Source: Turnera subulata
Taxonomy: Eukaryota > Streptophyta > Magnoliopsida > Malpighiales > Passifloraceae
NCBI GenBank assembly: GCA_028386065.3
Contig: JAKUCV010002350.1
Location: 64,181 to 128,180, forward strand
Direction of reading: 5' to 3'
Length of the DNA: 64,000 nt
Below the pieces are notes generated by a model. That model saw only the letters and a program-made list of their open reading frames with translations. It did no database searches and was not told the DNA's origin. The translations under genes and the position numbers were made by a program. Positions 23,278 to 34,094 of the stretch are shown here, in pieces (positions within the stretch are counted from its first letter, which is position 1; every line of letters begins with the position of its first letter).

Positions 23278-26200
23278 TCATGCTATCAACTTTTCAAGTT
23301 TTCCCAAGAAAGACATATCAACATCCTTGATTGGCAGTGCTTCAACTCTATTGAAAAGTGCCTGACGCAGACGAGCATATGGCCTCTTCCTGAAATAAGT
23401 GAACCTGAAATCCCTGGCAGGTGGTCTCGGCTGTTCAGGATCGGCACCCAGCTCATTGGAGGGCTGTGCATTGCGTTTTGTCTCTCCCGGTTCGGGAAAT
23501 TGATCAGTTGTCACCACGTTGGATGTCTCTGTTTCAAGCCTAGAAGCTCCGAGATGTTCAGGCGATAAAATAGTATCTTTCCCACTTGACTCCCCTTTTT
23601 GAAAGTTGGACACCTCCAAGTTAGTTGTTTCCACCAAGTCAAAATCTTTCTCACCTACAATAGATTAAGAAAATATAGAAAAGGTTAAAGCCAAAATCAT
23701 CATCTGCATTACTGTAACACAAGCATTACTCCATAAACAAATACGAGGTGAATCATTCCAGGAACCTCAACTTGTAGTATGATGTGCTGCAACATAATCT
23801 TTTTGCTAAAGATGAAGTTCTTACATCAAGTTGAACATTAAAGTCTGAACACAACTGTAGAAAGAACTCAAAGCTTAAAAAGATTTCCAGTTCCGTGAGT
23901 TTCTGACATTACCCTGACTTGTGGCAGAGGATTGCAAGCTCTGTCTAGGTAAAGCGTTTCTGTAACAATGTTCAGATTCATTCTTCAATTTGCTCGCCAC
24001 AAAGTCCTAGCAGAAAAAAGGAGGATAAACATGAAGGAGATTGACAATAAATTGAGCAATGAACAGCATCACCTAGCACAAGCCTCCATAGGAAGAAGGA
24101 AAAAAAGCAAGCTGTGCCTAACACAAGTCTCTCCCTTCGATTTATTTTAAGCAAACAATGCACCTCAACCACGTAGGCTCACCTTGGATTCCACCCTCAT
24201 TAAATAAGAAGAATTATCTTTTGGGTTATTTCAGTCCAATTGTTAATTAGACAATGCAATGACGATCATCAAACTACATATAGGAAACTTTTCAAGACCA
24301 CAAAACAGACTGCCATATCATATAAGCAAAATTTTAGGCACAAAAAAAAACTAAAACATAAACACGACCAATGCGAGAAAAATTAAGCTGTCAATTAAAA
24401 GACAGATGAAACCACATACAGATTCTTCTACCATCACAAAATGTTTAACATTTCCTTTTCAGCTTTGTTACTGGAAGCCCTTGTTTTTATACTGAGAAAT
24501 GAAATAGCTGGCGTCACATGTCAGACCTGGGAGAACCGATTCAGACTTACCGGTGAGTAAATGGAAATCTTTGTTTCCTTTGCATGGTCAACATAGCGAA
24601 TGAGGTCTTCATAGTTATAGAAGTGTTGCCCTGTTTCCTGACATAGGTAGTACTGCAATGCAAGACATAACATTTGCAATATAAGTTGAAGCATCCAAAG
24701 CACTATGATAATCAAGTAACTCATTTGCAATACAAGTTGAAGGGTCCAATGGAATTTCAACACTTTGAATTGAAGCGACCATAACATGACAGACTATCCT
24801 GGCTCATTAGCCCAAAGGCGGAAAGCGCATAGCCATCTTAAATGTTGTCTAGTGCCCCGCTGCCACATGTTGAATTGTACTGTAAGAATCTCTTAAATGA
24901 CCAATCAGCCAGTGAGAAGCTACCAACTTTCCAAAATCTAAAAATTGAAGGAACAGGAAAGTATATGAAACTATTTACAGACAGAAACAAGTCAACCTGC
25001 CTTTTTCTCTAGCAGCACGCACCAAAATCCAACATTAACATCAGATCAACAGCCGAGAGGCAACCTACTATGGTAAGCCTTTTAGGCATATGCCACATGA
25101 CAAAAAGGGAAGCTTAACCTCAAAAACTACCAAAAAGACAAATCAAGAGTTCCTAGACTTCATGAACACATCCTTTAGAACTGTCATAAGCTCTTGAGTA
25201 AATTCTTTCATTTGTAACTACCATATTCATTCAGCCCCACCTTAACATTGGATCTGAATATGGAAGGTGGTTCATTGAAGTATGAGATTACACAAGGCAG
25301 AAGTCGAAATCCACACAGATAATACCTGATCAATTATAGCAATCTACCATGGCAAAGTTTTTACTCAAAGGTGACTTATGCAACAAGTCCACACATTATC
25401 AATATCCTAGTTTCCAGTAAGATGCAACAGATTCAATTTGAATGAAGATTGTGATGAAACATACAAGCTAACAAATCTAGGAGCACGGTCCACCCAATCA
25501 CAATTATGCAGGAATATAAAGTAAGACAGCAGCAAAACAATAAAATTAACACATAAAAGATGCATCCAGTAGTCAACCCAAGTTCATGTGTTTGCATTCT
25601 GCATTAAGTTACCGATAATTTTCTTCCGTCTCTCTGCTTTTCAACCACCAGCTTCCAATGTTTGGGTATTGGCTTCAATGATTTCTGGTAGGTCATGTTG
25701 GATTGTGGAGACAAGGCACGTTCCTTTGCCAGCAGCAAGGATACTGTCTCAACTAATCCTGGAAGAGCTATCTAGCCCTAGGCAGCGACGCTAACGAGGC
25801 TTAAAAAAGCCACTGGATTGGACAGAGTAGATTCAGCTGTTGTCGCGTATCCGCGTACTTTCCACCTGTCAGAATTCAGGACCCAAATCATTCCTGAAAA
25901 TGGAAAAGGAAATAAATTTCCTTTCATTTGGTTTCGTATCATATCTACTCTTTCCAAGCAATGGAGTTCAATTACAGCACGAATCCTTTTCCGAGGTTAA
26001 GATGATTATCACAAAGCAAAGCAGTGAAGGAAGTACACAGGGTAATCGTGAAGCCCACAGAAACAAACTTTATAACAAGAAAAAGGTAAAATGTGTAACT
26101 GAAGTTGGGCCACAGGATTATGCATGCCACTTGTACAGCAATTTCTAAAGAGAGAAGACAACTTGTTTCACTTGAACTTTGATGAGAGCATACAAACTGA

Positions 26201-26529
26201 AGAACCAACGAAAACAAAAAACCATAAGAACCCCATTTTCCGCCTTAATTAGCAATGCCATCAAGAGCTTGATTAACCAGACTGAGATCTTTGCAAAATA
26301 GGCGATCCAATTTAATGTCCACAAAGCAATCATTTATGCTGCTATCTAAACATTTACTAGCTCTTGCTAAACTTGTGGATGCCATGCGTACTCCAGATAA
26401 GATTAAAAAAAAGTTACAAATAGGAAACCAAAGATACCAATTTGTAACTAATATTACAAACCAATCGGGCCATGGAGATTGCAATAACTCTTGAGCCCTG
26501 CTTCCTGGTTTCTTCTTGTATGTTGCCAT
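23278..26529 (-). CDS. Putative methyl-CpG-binding-domain-like nuclear protein
   Basis: A gene model I assembled on the minus strand: 26458-26529 (MATYKKKPGSRAQELL...), 25613-25684 (IPKHWKLVVEKQRDGRK), 24551-24652 (YYLCQETGQHFYNYEDLIRY) and 23278-23649 (to FLGKLEKLIA and stop). All exon joins are phase 0 with GT-AG borders, giving about 205 residues. The order W...E..R.GRK..YY...G..F......RYV fits the MBD fold of plant MBD proteins, though DNA-contact residues cannot be judged by eye. The C-terminal third is Glu/Ser-rich, then basic (FTYFRKRPYARLRQ). An upstream non-coding exon near 26760-26870 is likely, with a candidate splice into 26553. The last acceptor is ambiguous: GTAG|GTGAG and GTGAG|AAA both exist and only the second keeps frame. 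Confidence 0.55.
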
Positions 26530-26869
26530 TTTTGCACTTTGATCAGTAGATACATGATACCTACGCCTAAACCTAACATTGCACAAGAGAAAACAAAACA
26601 AAAAAAAACAGACGATGTAACTATCAACCTCAATGAGTAAACTAATAAAGTTAGATACAACAGAATCTTTCACGTAGCAGTACAATCATTACATAATCCA
26701 GTTCTGCAATAATAAATGACTATTAGCAGCAGTCGGAATTAAAAAAACTGATGTGTACCTCCTTTGCAGAAACTTCGGGTTACAAGGACAAACTTTGAGG
26801 GGGTGTTCTTCTTTTCGGTTAAAGGAAGGACATCGAGGCCATGATAGAATTTACTGCCGGCGGTGCCCA

Positions 26870-27553
26870 TGGTCCAACCAACGACGCCATACCCTTTTTA
26901 CCTCTCCATCAACCTCGAAGAACATGTAAAACCGGTTTCTTCACTGCCGAACCCTGCATTTCACAACAAGGGGAATGCTCCATGCGTCTTTTTCTACCTG
27001 TTATTGTTAGTTAACAAGAACAACCAGCGACAAGAAGTGAGCTTTTTGATGTTGTTTTGGTTTCTTCAGCCAGAAAATCGTGGGAAAGTTGCTTCTTGTT
27101 TGTGTCTGTCTGTGTCGTGGAATCGTCGTACTACACTTGAGCGCTTAAGACGTGTCCTCTGGGTTGACGACTATTGATAGTGACTCGTACAAAGGCTGTC
27201 TAGTACTGAACTACGTGTCGTGGATAGAAGGTCCTGTGGAATCGAGATAATGCCTACATGGCATATATGTTGGCATTGCTTATCTATAACACTTGGCATT
27301 CGTTGTTAATCATCATCTTTCAAGGTTCAAAATCGTACTAACCATCAAAGACATCAAATTAATCAACAAGCAGACAAATATTTTTTTACATCAATTCCAC
27401 TAAGTCCCTTTTTCTTCAACTTTGTGCATCATTACACCATAAAAAGGTTGTCTTATTATGAACAATCACTTTCCTAAAAGTATCATCGATCGGAATGTGA
27501 TTGGTCATAACATTTTCCATGCACGAGGAGTCTGCTCAAGATTTTCTTCAGAG
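26870..27553. other. Intergenic region upstream of the MBD-like gene and 3' of DGD2
   Basis: No convincing gene. A plus-strand open frame at 26863-27177 lacks any recognisable feature and overlaps the likely promoter and leader of the minus-strand gene. 27300-27553 should hold the DGD2 3' UTR. Confidence 0.4.
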
Positions 27554-30362
27554 TCATGTTGCTGCTGGACGAGCCAGCCCAAGCTCCTTGCATAGCTCTT
27601 CATCTGGTTGCAGGGTCCCGGGAATTGCACCAAAAGCTTTTCTTGATGCTTCAGATCCAGAAGCCACATAATGCAAATATGCTGATGCATCCTCCATTTT
27701 GGAACTAAAAGAAAGGGTAGCAAAGTTCTTTGAAGGACGTTTAGTCAGTTTCTTTGGAAGTTCCCGGTCAAGTCCCGCAACTTTCAGGAACCGCTCCGTG
27801 GCAGCCTCCCATGACAGCTCATGCCTCTGTGCATCAGTCAGCTCAGCAGGTTCTTCGTTCAAGGCCTTGAGTGTGGCCTCAACGAAGCCTTTGCTGTTAT
27901 CATAAGTTCGACAGTTGGGGAACTGCTTGAAGAAGTCATTCGAGGGGTGGTTGGCACATACGACAATTTTTCCCATTGCCAATGCCTCGGCCGTAGTTGT
28001 GCAAACTACATCTGTGGTACTGGGATTCAGGAACACTTTATAGCTGGTGAAGCAGACAGAGAAGGAAAACACAGTCAAAGCTCTGTTAGAGGACGATAAT
28101 AAATAAGAATGGGGACTAGAATTCCAATAGTATGACTAAACCATGACTTGCTATTATCAGTAGTGAAGTGGTTCCTCAAGCAAATTACTGGCAGAAGTAA
28201 GATGCCAAGATAAAGCAAAGATATTAGCCTAAAAGTTGAGCGGTAGCAGATGAAGGTTCCACTAATAGAAAGAAACGAATTTTGAAGTGCGACATTTTAA
28301 CTTATAGTGTGTAGGCTTAGTAGAAGTTCCACTGCCTGTTGTGAGAAGAAGGAGCAGCTTCCTCACACAAATTGATTTCCAAGGATGTAATTTCAACCAG
28401 AGGTAAGAGTGTTTCTGGATTAAGTGGAGCTTGAATTTAAAAAGCAAAAGCACACTGATAACCTATATCGTCTTTTGCATGCCCATAATGTGGAATGGTA
28501 TCAAGATACACCGCATTTTGTAGGTGTAGTAACAATTAACAAAAGAAAAGGGCTCTACATTAGATCTACAGTGTGAAGTAGGGCTTAAGGCAGGAATCTT
28601 ACTCGTGGAAAACAGGATCAGCATGATCTCGCCCAGGATTAACTCTAATAACCAGCTTCAACTTTTTGGCGGCTTCCTTAATTTGATCAGAATCCTCCCC
28701 CGTACCATACAAATCCATTTCAAGCCCCGCCAGCTCCTTTTGGTGTAGACGCAGAAGCTTGAGAAGCTCCTTGTAGCCTTTGCTCCATACCATTTTCCCA
28801 ATGTAGTAAGCACCTTTAGAGAAGTTTGTGTTTCCATCTCTCTTCTTGTCACCAATCTCAAGGAATTTAGGATTCACTCCATGAACATTGCAAATGATGG
28901 ATTCAGGATAATCCTGGGTGGCAGCAGATAATCTGATAACCTGCACTCATGTTGCAAGTACAATCCAGTTGGCAAATAATTCCTAGGATTCATAGCAAAT
29001 AAGTCATAAGAATAAGAAAGATTTCACTTTTTGGCATGGTAGAATATCTAAATCAACCTCACCGAGAAGCAATGATCTGCACATTAGGGAATCGCAGGTG
29101 CAGATGAAGCATGTTTCTGAATCAAAAACTCCATACAAAGAGGTAAACGACAACAATTGCTACAGGGTGAGGGAGGTCACTTTGAAAAGGGTAACCCTCC
29201 AGTAGTTATTGCATATTGTCCACTAATCAAATAACAAGTGGGAGAACACAACGAGAATTGTGTGTGCCCTGTAGTGCTACGGTTACCAAATCAAATAGGG
29301 ATGAATACATCTTGATATGGAAATCAGCTGTGTATTACTACTATAGCTGACTAGGGAGGAATATTGCCATCAACAAGCTAGTCTTTGTACCATCTTGACT
29401 TGATTCAATAACTTGAAGGCAGGCGATCCAGAGGAAAACCACTTTCCAAGATCTTCCTCCAACAGAAAGCACAACAAGCATGGTTGACAGCCATTGTTAA
29501 TTGGTTGGAAAAATAATGTAATAAGCATTTGGTACATGGAAAAAATAGAAATTCAAGATCTTAAACAAAGAATTGCGCATGAAAGTCTCACAAACAGAAC
29601 TGGGGACTCTCACAAGATGGTAAAGAAGCAGCTCATCCAAATTAATAAATCCTTACGTGGACAAGTTTAAACTCAAACATTCTATAAAGGGCCATTCTTA
29701 AGGATCCAAAATACCTTGTGGCAATAAATGCCAACCACCCAGTTGTTAAGATACTTTAGTATAAGTGCTTTCATCCGCCCATTCTTCTCCCTCCTCACAT
29801 ACTCCAAGTAATTGGTGTGGATGATTCCGATCACAAGGCGGAACTTAGTTTTCCATCTCTTCCCATGATGAAACCATGTAAGATGCTCAGGCTCCTCCAG
29901 GACAGCAACCTCGGCCTCTTCATCAGGGATGACTTCAGATATATCCCCAACAGCAAGAATGCTTCTTTTATCTACAGCAAACTGCACCATGTACAAAATT
30001 TCAAGAATCAAAAAAATCACCATCATCAAATTCACACACGCCACAAACCATATCCAACTGATACATTCTCCAGTGATTACCTTTGCGGGATAGAATCTGA
30101 TATCAAAACCGAGTGGAAACGAAACCCTCTCTTCTAGCCATTTCCTCACATAAGCTTCTTGCTCCGAAGGCGAGCTGAATGTGATGTTAGCAGGATAGAC
30201 AAGCTTCTGATGATCCAAAGTCAACCAAGGAATCACTAATGTGACCCTCCTACTCCCATCTTTTGCTAGATATGCAGCCCGAAACAGAGGATTAACAGCA
30301 GTCCCTGTCATCCATGGAAGGCTAGCCGTGGTAAAAATCGCGATATGCTGCTTCTTATCCAT
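27554..30362 (-). CDS. DGD2: Digalactosyldiacylglycerol synthase 2
   Basis: UDP-galactose-dependent galactosyltransferase (GT4 family) of the plastid outer envelope. It adds a second galactose to MGDG to make DGDG, and DGD2 is the phosphate-starvation form in Arabidopsis. Four exons: 30081-30362 (MDKKQHIAIFTTASLPWMTG), 29715-29981 (FAVDKRSILAVGD...EEPEHLTWFHHG...GIYCHK), 28603-28940 (VIRLSAATQDYPESI...GAYYIGKMVWSKGYKELL...GRDHAD) and 27554-28043 (YKVFLNPSTTDVVCTTTAEA...FGAIPGTLQPDEELC, stop TGA). Phases agree throughout and give 458 residues, close to the 473 I recall for the Arabidopsis protein. There is no long N-terminal extension, which separates it from DGD1. No lesions are seen. Confidence 0.95.
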
Positions 30363-31486
30363 TGAGACATCAGCTTCTCCACCACTAACACTAAAAAAAG
30401 CTTCTACTCCCCAAAATTAATTCCCCTTAATATGCAACTCAGCCTACTAAATTGATGTTCCCAACTGCAATAAAACAAGCCAAAGAAACCAAACACCACC
30501 CAGTATTATTACAAGCCCGCTAAACAACGTAAATCAAATTTATCGATTTCCCAGTACAAGTCTATAAGAAAGAAAAAGAATTGGCAAAACAAGTAACAGG
30601 AAAGCTCATGTACATTATCTAGGATTACTGTACCTGTTGTATCTTTTTGTTGCCAAAAAAAGAACGATTCTTTGTATTCAAAGCTTGAACTCAACGAGAA
30701 ACGAACAGGAGTTGCTAACAATTTGGACAATACACGAGAAGAAAGAGAGACAAGATTGAGGAATCACGAATTAGCTGTCGTTCATGTTAGAGGGAGGAGA
30801 GGGAATATGCTTGCCTTCCTGCTCTGCTTTTCTACAAAGTTAATAAGAAATTGGTTTACGGTTAGGTCCGTTTTCGTGACGGCAGGGTGTTTCTTTTCCA
30901 TTTGGTTTAAGTTTTAGGGCCAAACGGTGTCGCTTCTAGCCCCATTGGGTTGTTACATGTGGGCCAGTCCATGCCAGCGAATCATAGCCTTTAGCCAGGT
31001 TTTTGGATGTGGCCCACTAGTCCATTATAGAGGTTTTCGTAGCAGCCACGTGGCAGGATAGTGGCGCAGCGACAAGAATCTAACGGTCTAAGCATTTGTA
31101 GCTTAGACATTCTCTGGGTCTTTTTCGATGGACTGGTTGTTATGGCTAACCAAAAACCCCCAAATCGGACATCAAAAACCCTCGCCATTTAGTGCTTTTT
31201 ATGTTTTTTTTTTCTATCAAAACATGATAATATGAACCAAGTTCTGTTCTTTCCGGTTTGAAGCTCAAAGGAAGTTACCGGGTAACTGAAAGTTACTTTC
31301 TTTCTCGTCTTCTTACCATGTTATGGTTTGTTAAAGTATCTGAAAGTTACTTCCACTACAACTGCTTTTTTATTACATTGCCTTTTTAGTTGTTTCTTAC
31401 TGTTTTGGTGTCTGAAAAATCGTGGTGAAATTTGTAATTGCAGAACCAATTTGTGATGTTTTGAAGCATTCTCCAATTATGACAAG
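30363..31486. promoter_or_regulatory. Divergent intergenic region between DGD2 and the bPH-domain gene
   Basis: The two genes are transcribed away from each other from this 1.1-kb stretch. It must hold both promoters and leaders. The right part likely includes a leader intron of the plus-strand gene, ending in an acceptor TTGCAG near 31437-31442. No specific motif is assigned. Confidence 0.45.
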
Positions 31487-33662
31487 ATGTTGACGGGATA
31501 TACAGATGGTTTATCAGAGCTTGGGTCATCAAGGGATCGGTTACTAGATGATCATGAATTGGAGCTGGATGATGAGGATGATGGACAGATATTGTACACA
31601 GCGTCCTTTGAAGAACTTGCCACTAATTTCCTCAAATACGACACCATTTTATGGGTTTCTATCTCGTTTTTGCTGGTTTTAGCTTGGGGAATTGGCATCA
31701 TTTTGTTGCTGTATCTCCCCGTTAGAAGATATGTTCTTCGCAAAGATCTATCGTCCCGCAAGCTCTATGTTACACCCAGTGAAATAGTTTACAAGGTAAT
31801 TGCCAGATATTCGTGGTACTATTTATTTGTGGTTCTTTTGTCTGGCATTTTTAGGTAGGAGTATGTGTGTTCAGTTCTTTTCTTGGTGTTAGTAAGAATG
31901 AAAATTGAAGAATAGATGCAGTTTTGATTTTGTTACTGTTGTGAAGATTTCAAGGCCTTCGTTCATACCCTGTTGGGGGATGACAAAATTTGAGAAGCGC
32001 GTCCCTCTATCCTTGGTGCTTGATATCATTATAGAACAAGGTATTGATGCAATATCACTAAACTCTTTCTTTTGTACTATTGTCATTGGTTAAAATTCTT
32101 CCATGGAGACGCATGTAGGATCTTGTAGTTTATGCAGCGTAGACATTTGTTCTGTCTCCCTTTTGTTTATAGGGCATATGGTCCTGTGGAAAAAAACTGA
32201 ATAAGTCATCCCTACTGGCAATGTAGATATTTTTCCTACTCCTGCAGTCATGACAGATAAGGGCTGTCTCCTTGTTTTGTTTCAAGCTTTCTTGTCCTAA
32301 AACAGATTTAGGCCTCTCAATTTGAAACTTTAAAGAAAAGGGATAAGACTGACCTGCTGTTAATATGTCCTTCATGCTCAATACTATTTTTGTGTCTTAG
32401 CTTCACCACTGCATCTTATGATCTGTTGATTCCAGTGAATAATACCTTTAATGTTCTATTTATTCTTTCCTTGTAGAACATGATTGTTAAGTGAAGATTA
32501 AGTTCACCAGGAGCTTTATTATTTTCTAATGGTGTCTATAGGTTGGTTGCAATCTGTGTATGGGATCCATACATTTAGAGTTGAAAGTAAAGCACGTGGG
32601 AAAACGGCACCTGTAGATGAACTTCAGGTTCAAGGTGTAGCCAACCCCAACCTCTTGAGAAAGGTATACCAACTTGACACTTCCTTTTGTCATCTTATCC
32701 TTGCATTGATGGTTATTTTTGTTCGAAAAAGATGGGCAATTAACAAGCTTAATCTAAGTGTGTGATTGTTGCAGGTCATAATAGCAGAGGCTGCAAAGAG
32801 TATACAGGATGCTGGAAGAGGTTTCAAGCCCACTGCTATTACTGGTGAAGGGGAAAGCATGTCAAGAGCGGGATCATTGAATGAGGGACCTGCGGTTTTT
32901 CTATCACCATCCAAAAGTTGGAAGGTAATTTTTTTTTTGTTTGCAAACTATTTGCATATTGTTTGCAGAGTTGTTTCAGACCCATTAGCATTTTCCAAAA
33001 TCGGTGTAGTCACCTGGGGTGGGGTTTATTTGTTCCTGCTCAGGATGAAGTGCAGCTGGAAATGAGATTGGCATTGTTCTATTGCACCCATTCATTCTTC
33101 AGGATGCAATGCAACTCACTATTCGAGTAGTAACATTATACTTGTTGCAAAACTTGTGACTTATTACTGGCCTGGGATAAAACAAAATGTCTTTTGTATT
33201 GTAGCAATACTAAATCGAGATACCCTTTGTTCATGCCTTGAAGTTTCAAGCTATTAAATGCACTAGGGGAAAAAAACATTGTTTTTGTCTCATATCACAG
33301 GTTCGGTCCACCGTGTTTAATTCAGATGACAGGTTCTCCACGTTACACTTCAATGGAGTATAGAGGTGGTGGAGTTCATGGAGACTTGCTGCTAAACAAA
33401 CTTGAAGAAGTCAATAAATCAGTAAAGGTGTGAATCTTGAATAATAGTTTATTTGCTGTCCATTTTTAAGCATGTCATTCTGAAAGCTTTTCACTCTTTA
33501 AACCTTTCAAGAATTCCTTCAACAATTCATGCTTTCAATATTGTTTTTGGTAAAAGGTTCTCTACTTGACTTCCTTGTCTTGATGACCAGAAAATTGAGT
33601 CGTTCATTGAGAGGTCTCAAGCTTGCACAGAAGGTGGTAATCAAAATCGATTTGGCCCCTAG
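31487..33662 (+). CDS. Membrane protein with bacterial-PH-like (bPH_2) domain
   Basis: Six exons in consistent phase: 31487-31795, 31947-32040, 32542-32663, 32775-32924, 33326-33427, 33591-33662, giving 282 residues. The N-terminus is acidic (DDHELELDDEDDG). A membrane segment of about 25 residues follows (WVSISFLLVLAWGIGIILLL) and then YLPVRRYVLRKDLSSRKLYV, the start of a bPH-like domain: PSFIPCWGMTKFEKRVPLSL, QSVYGIHTFRVES, LQVQGVANPNLLRK. The C-terminal part is Ser-rich and ends with a short helix (VNKSVKKIESFIERSQ). Single-copy plant genes of this architecture are annotated as PH-domain or unknown proteins. The biochemical role is not established to my knowledge. The stop TAG at 33660-33662 lies at the start of a short tandem repeat. 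Confidence 0.8.
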
Positions 33663-33733
33663 CCCCTTTGTGGACTGCAATCGTCTGGACTTAATTTTGT
33701 TTCTAGCCCCTTTGTGGACTGCAGGACTTGTAA
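33655..33733. repeat. Imperfect tandem repeat at the end of the bPH gene
   Basis: CTAGCCCCTTTGTGGACTGC occurs twice, about 45 bp apart, followed each time by similar text ending TTAATTTTGTTT or GTAATTTTGTTT. The first unit contains the stop codon. Confidence 0.7.
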
Positions 33734-34019
33734 TTTTGTTTCAATATATAAGACAGCATACAAATTTCAATGAGTATTAAAGTATTTTATGGAGAGTTTC
33801 AAGTAACATTAAATTGACTTATTCTATATTTATCTCTTGACCAAACAGTTACGTTGAAAAAATTGAAGGTTAAATTTGTCATTTAAATAAATTTTAAAAT
33901 AAAATTAGGCCTATTAAATATATTTCTTAAAGGTAGTGCAAAAACTTTAAATCGCGACTTATAAAAGAAAACAGCGATTTATAAAAGAAAACAGAGGAAG
34001 GTAAACTTTCGTGAACATC

Positions 34020-34090
34020 AAACATGTCTAGATTATTTTTACAGACCCATCAAAGTCTAGAAAATTTTTACAGACCCATCAAACATGTCT
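34020..34090. repeat. Short direct repeats 3' of the minus-strand gene
   Basis: TTTTTACAGACCCATCAAA appears twice (near 34037 and 34067), with GTCTAGA motifs around both. This lies just after the minus-strand gene's stop codon, in its probable 3' UTR. Confidence 0.6.
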
Positions 34091-34094
34091 AGAA

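Noticed and set aside
26863..27177. 104-residue plus-strand frame
   Set aside because: No recognisable feature, and it overlaps the likely leader of the minus-strand MBD-like gene.
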